NCBI RefSeq assembly: GCF_024341905.1
Contig: NZ_BQXY01000001.1
Location: forward strand, 1,025,013-1,089,012
Reading direction: 5' to 3'
DNA: 64,000 nt
DNA from: Clostridium folliculivorans
GTDB lineage: Bacteria; Bacillota; Clostridia; Clostridiales; Clostridiaceae
The translations under genes were made by a program, and so were the position numbers. Below are positions 63,975 to 64,000 of the stretch, in pieces; the first letter of the stretch is position 1; each line of letters starts with the position of its first letter. Under the pieces are notes generated by a model. That model was not told where the DNA came from. It did not search any database and saw only the letters and a program-made list of their open reading frames with translations.

Positions 63975-64000
63975 ATGAGAAATAGATTTTTAAAAACCAT
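63975..64000 (+). CDS. Start of a gene cut by the window edge
   Basis: AAGGAGG at 63961-63967 precedes ATG 63975. The first residues are MRNRFLKT, a basic start as in a signal peptide. TATAAT at 63932-63937 could be its own -10 box. Its position directly after an RRNPP-like receptor is where a signalling peptide precursor would be expected, but only 8 codons are visible. Confidence 0.55.

Overview
The window is low-GC, AT-rich DNA with short intergenic spacers, strong AGGAGG-type ribosome binding sites and many U-tailed hairpin terminators. Gene content (selD/yedF/mnmH, DUF1413, DUF3189, DUF6179/DUF6323, HAAS/PadR pair, Mn riboswitch, no respiratory chain genes) points to an anaerobic Clostridium-type Firmicute chromosome. 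I found no phage module, transposase gene, rRNA, tRNA or CRISPR array.

Layout. 0-6.7 kb: the end of a ROK protein, a TSUP anion transporter with its DUF1634 partner, DUF3189, and a selenium set (yedF, selD, mnmH) that points to selenophosphate synthesis and 2-selenouridine in tRNA. 6.7-12 kb: small membrane and exported proteins, a metallophosphoesterase, a GNAT, a PC4/YdbC protein and a TPR protein. 12-14 kb: a manganese module, with a yybP-ykoY riboswitch ahead of a GDT1/TMEM165 exporter and a Mn-type CDF exporter. 14.4-19.2 kb: a PucR regulator divergent from an Fe-S flavoprotein-like reductase, an Ntn amidase, a phosphotransferase remnant and a DUF402 protein. 20-25.5 kb: RNase J, a ChrB-N protein with twin operators, DUF1232, a second TSUP and an MFS exporter. 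25.7-38.3 kb: a glycan locus (AraC regulator, GPH symporter, GH78 rhamnosidase, GH3 of the Asp-His type, beta-phosphoglucomutase, secreted GH20). 38.6-43 kb: a UvrD-like helicase and a RecB-type nuclease that look like two halves of one protein, separated by an SRPBCC gene. 43-47 kb: a methyltransferase between mirrored repeats, two DeoR paralogues (one without HTH) and a Cof phosphatase. 47.5-55.2 kb: an ECF sigma/DUF4179 pair, an encapsulated-ferritin-like protein, the DUF6323/DUF6179 pair, a PadR/HAAS pair and a MazG-like protein. 55.3-58.7 kb: a TetR-controlled ABC exporter. 59-64 kb: oligoendopeptidase F, a DhaS-like TetR and an HTH-TPR regulator of RRNPP type followed by a short gene cut by the window edge.

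The most unusual property is the density of dispersed intergenic repeats. Family A is about 100 bp, palindromic, with ends like AGATGTACCACTTC. Family B is about 235 bp with 20-bp inverted ends and nested hairpins. Family C is built on ATGTATTAAATAAATGTTG, including two 71-bp MITE-like copies and a mirrored 3+3 array around one gene. A fourth type has 8-9-bp tandem units between inverted arms. They sit between genes, upstream of several operons, and in places overlap the ends of genes.
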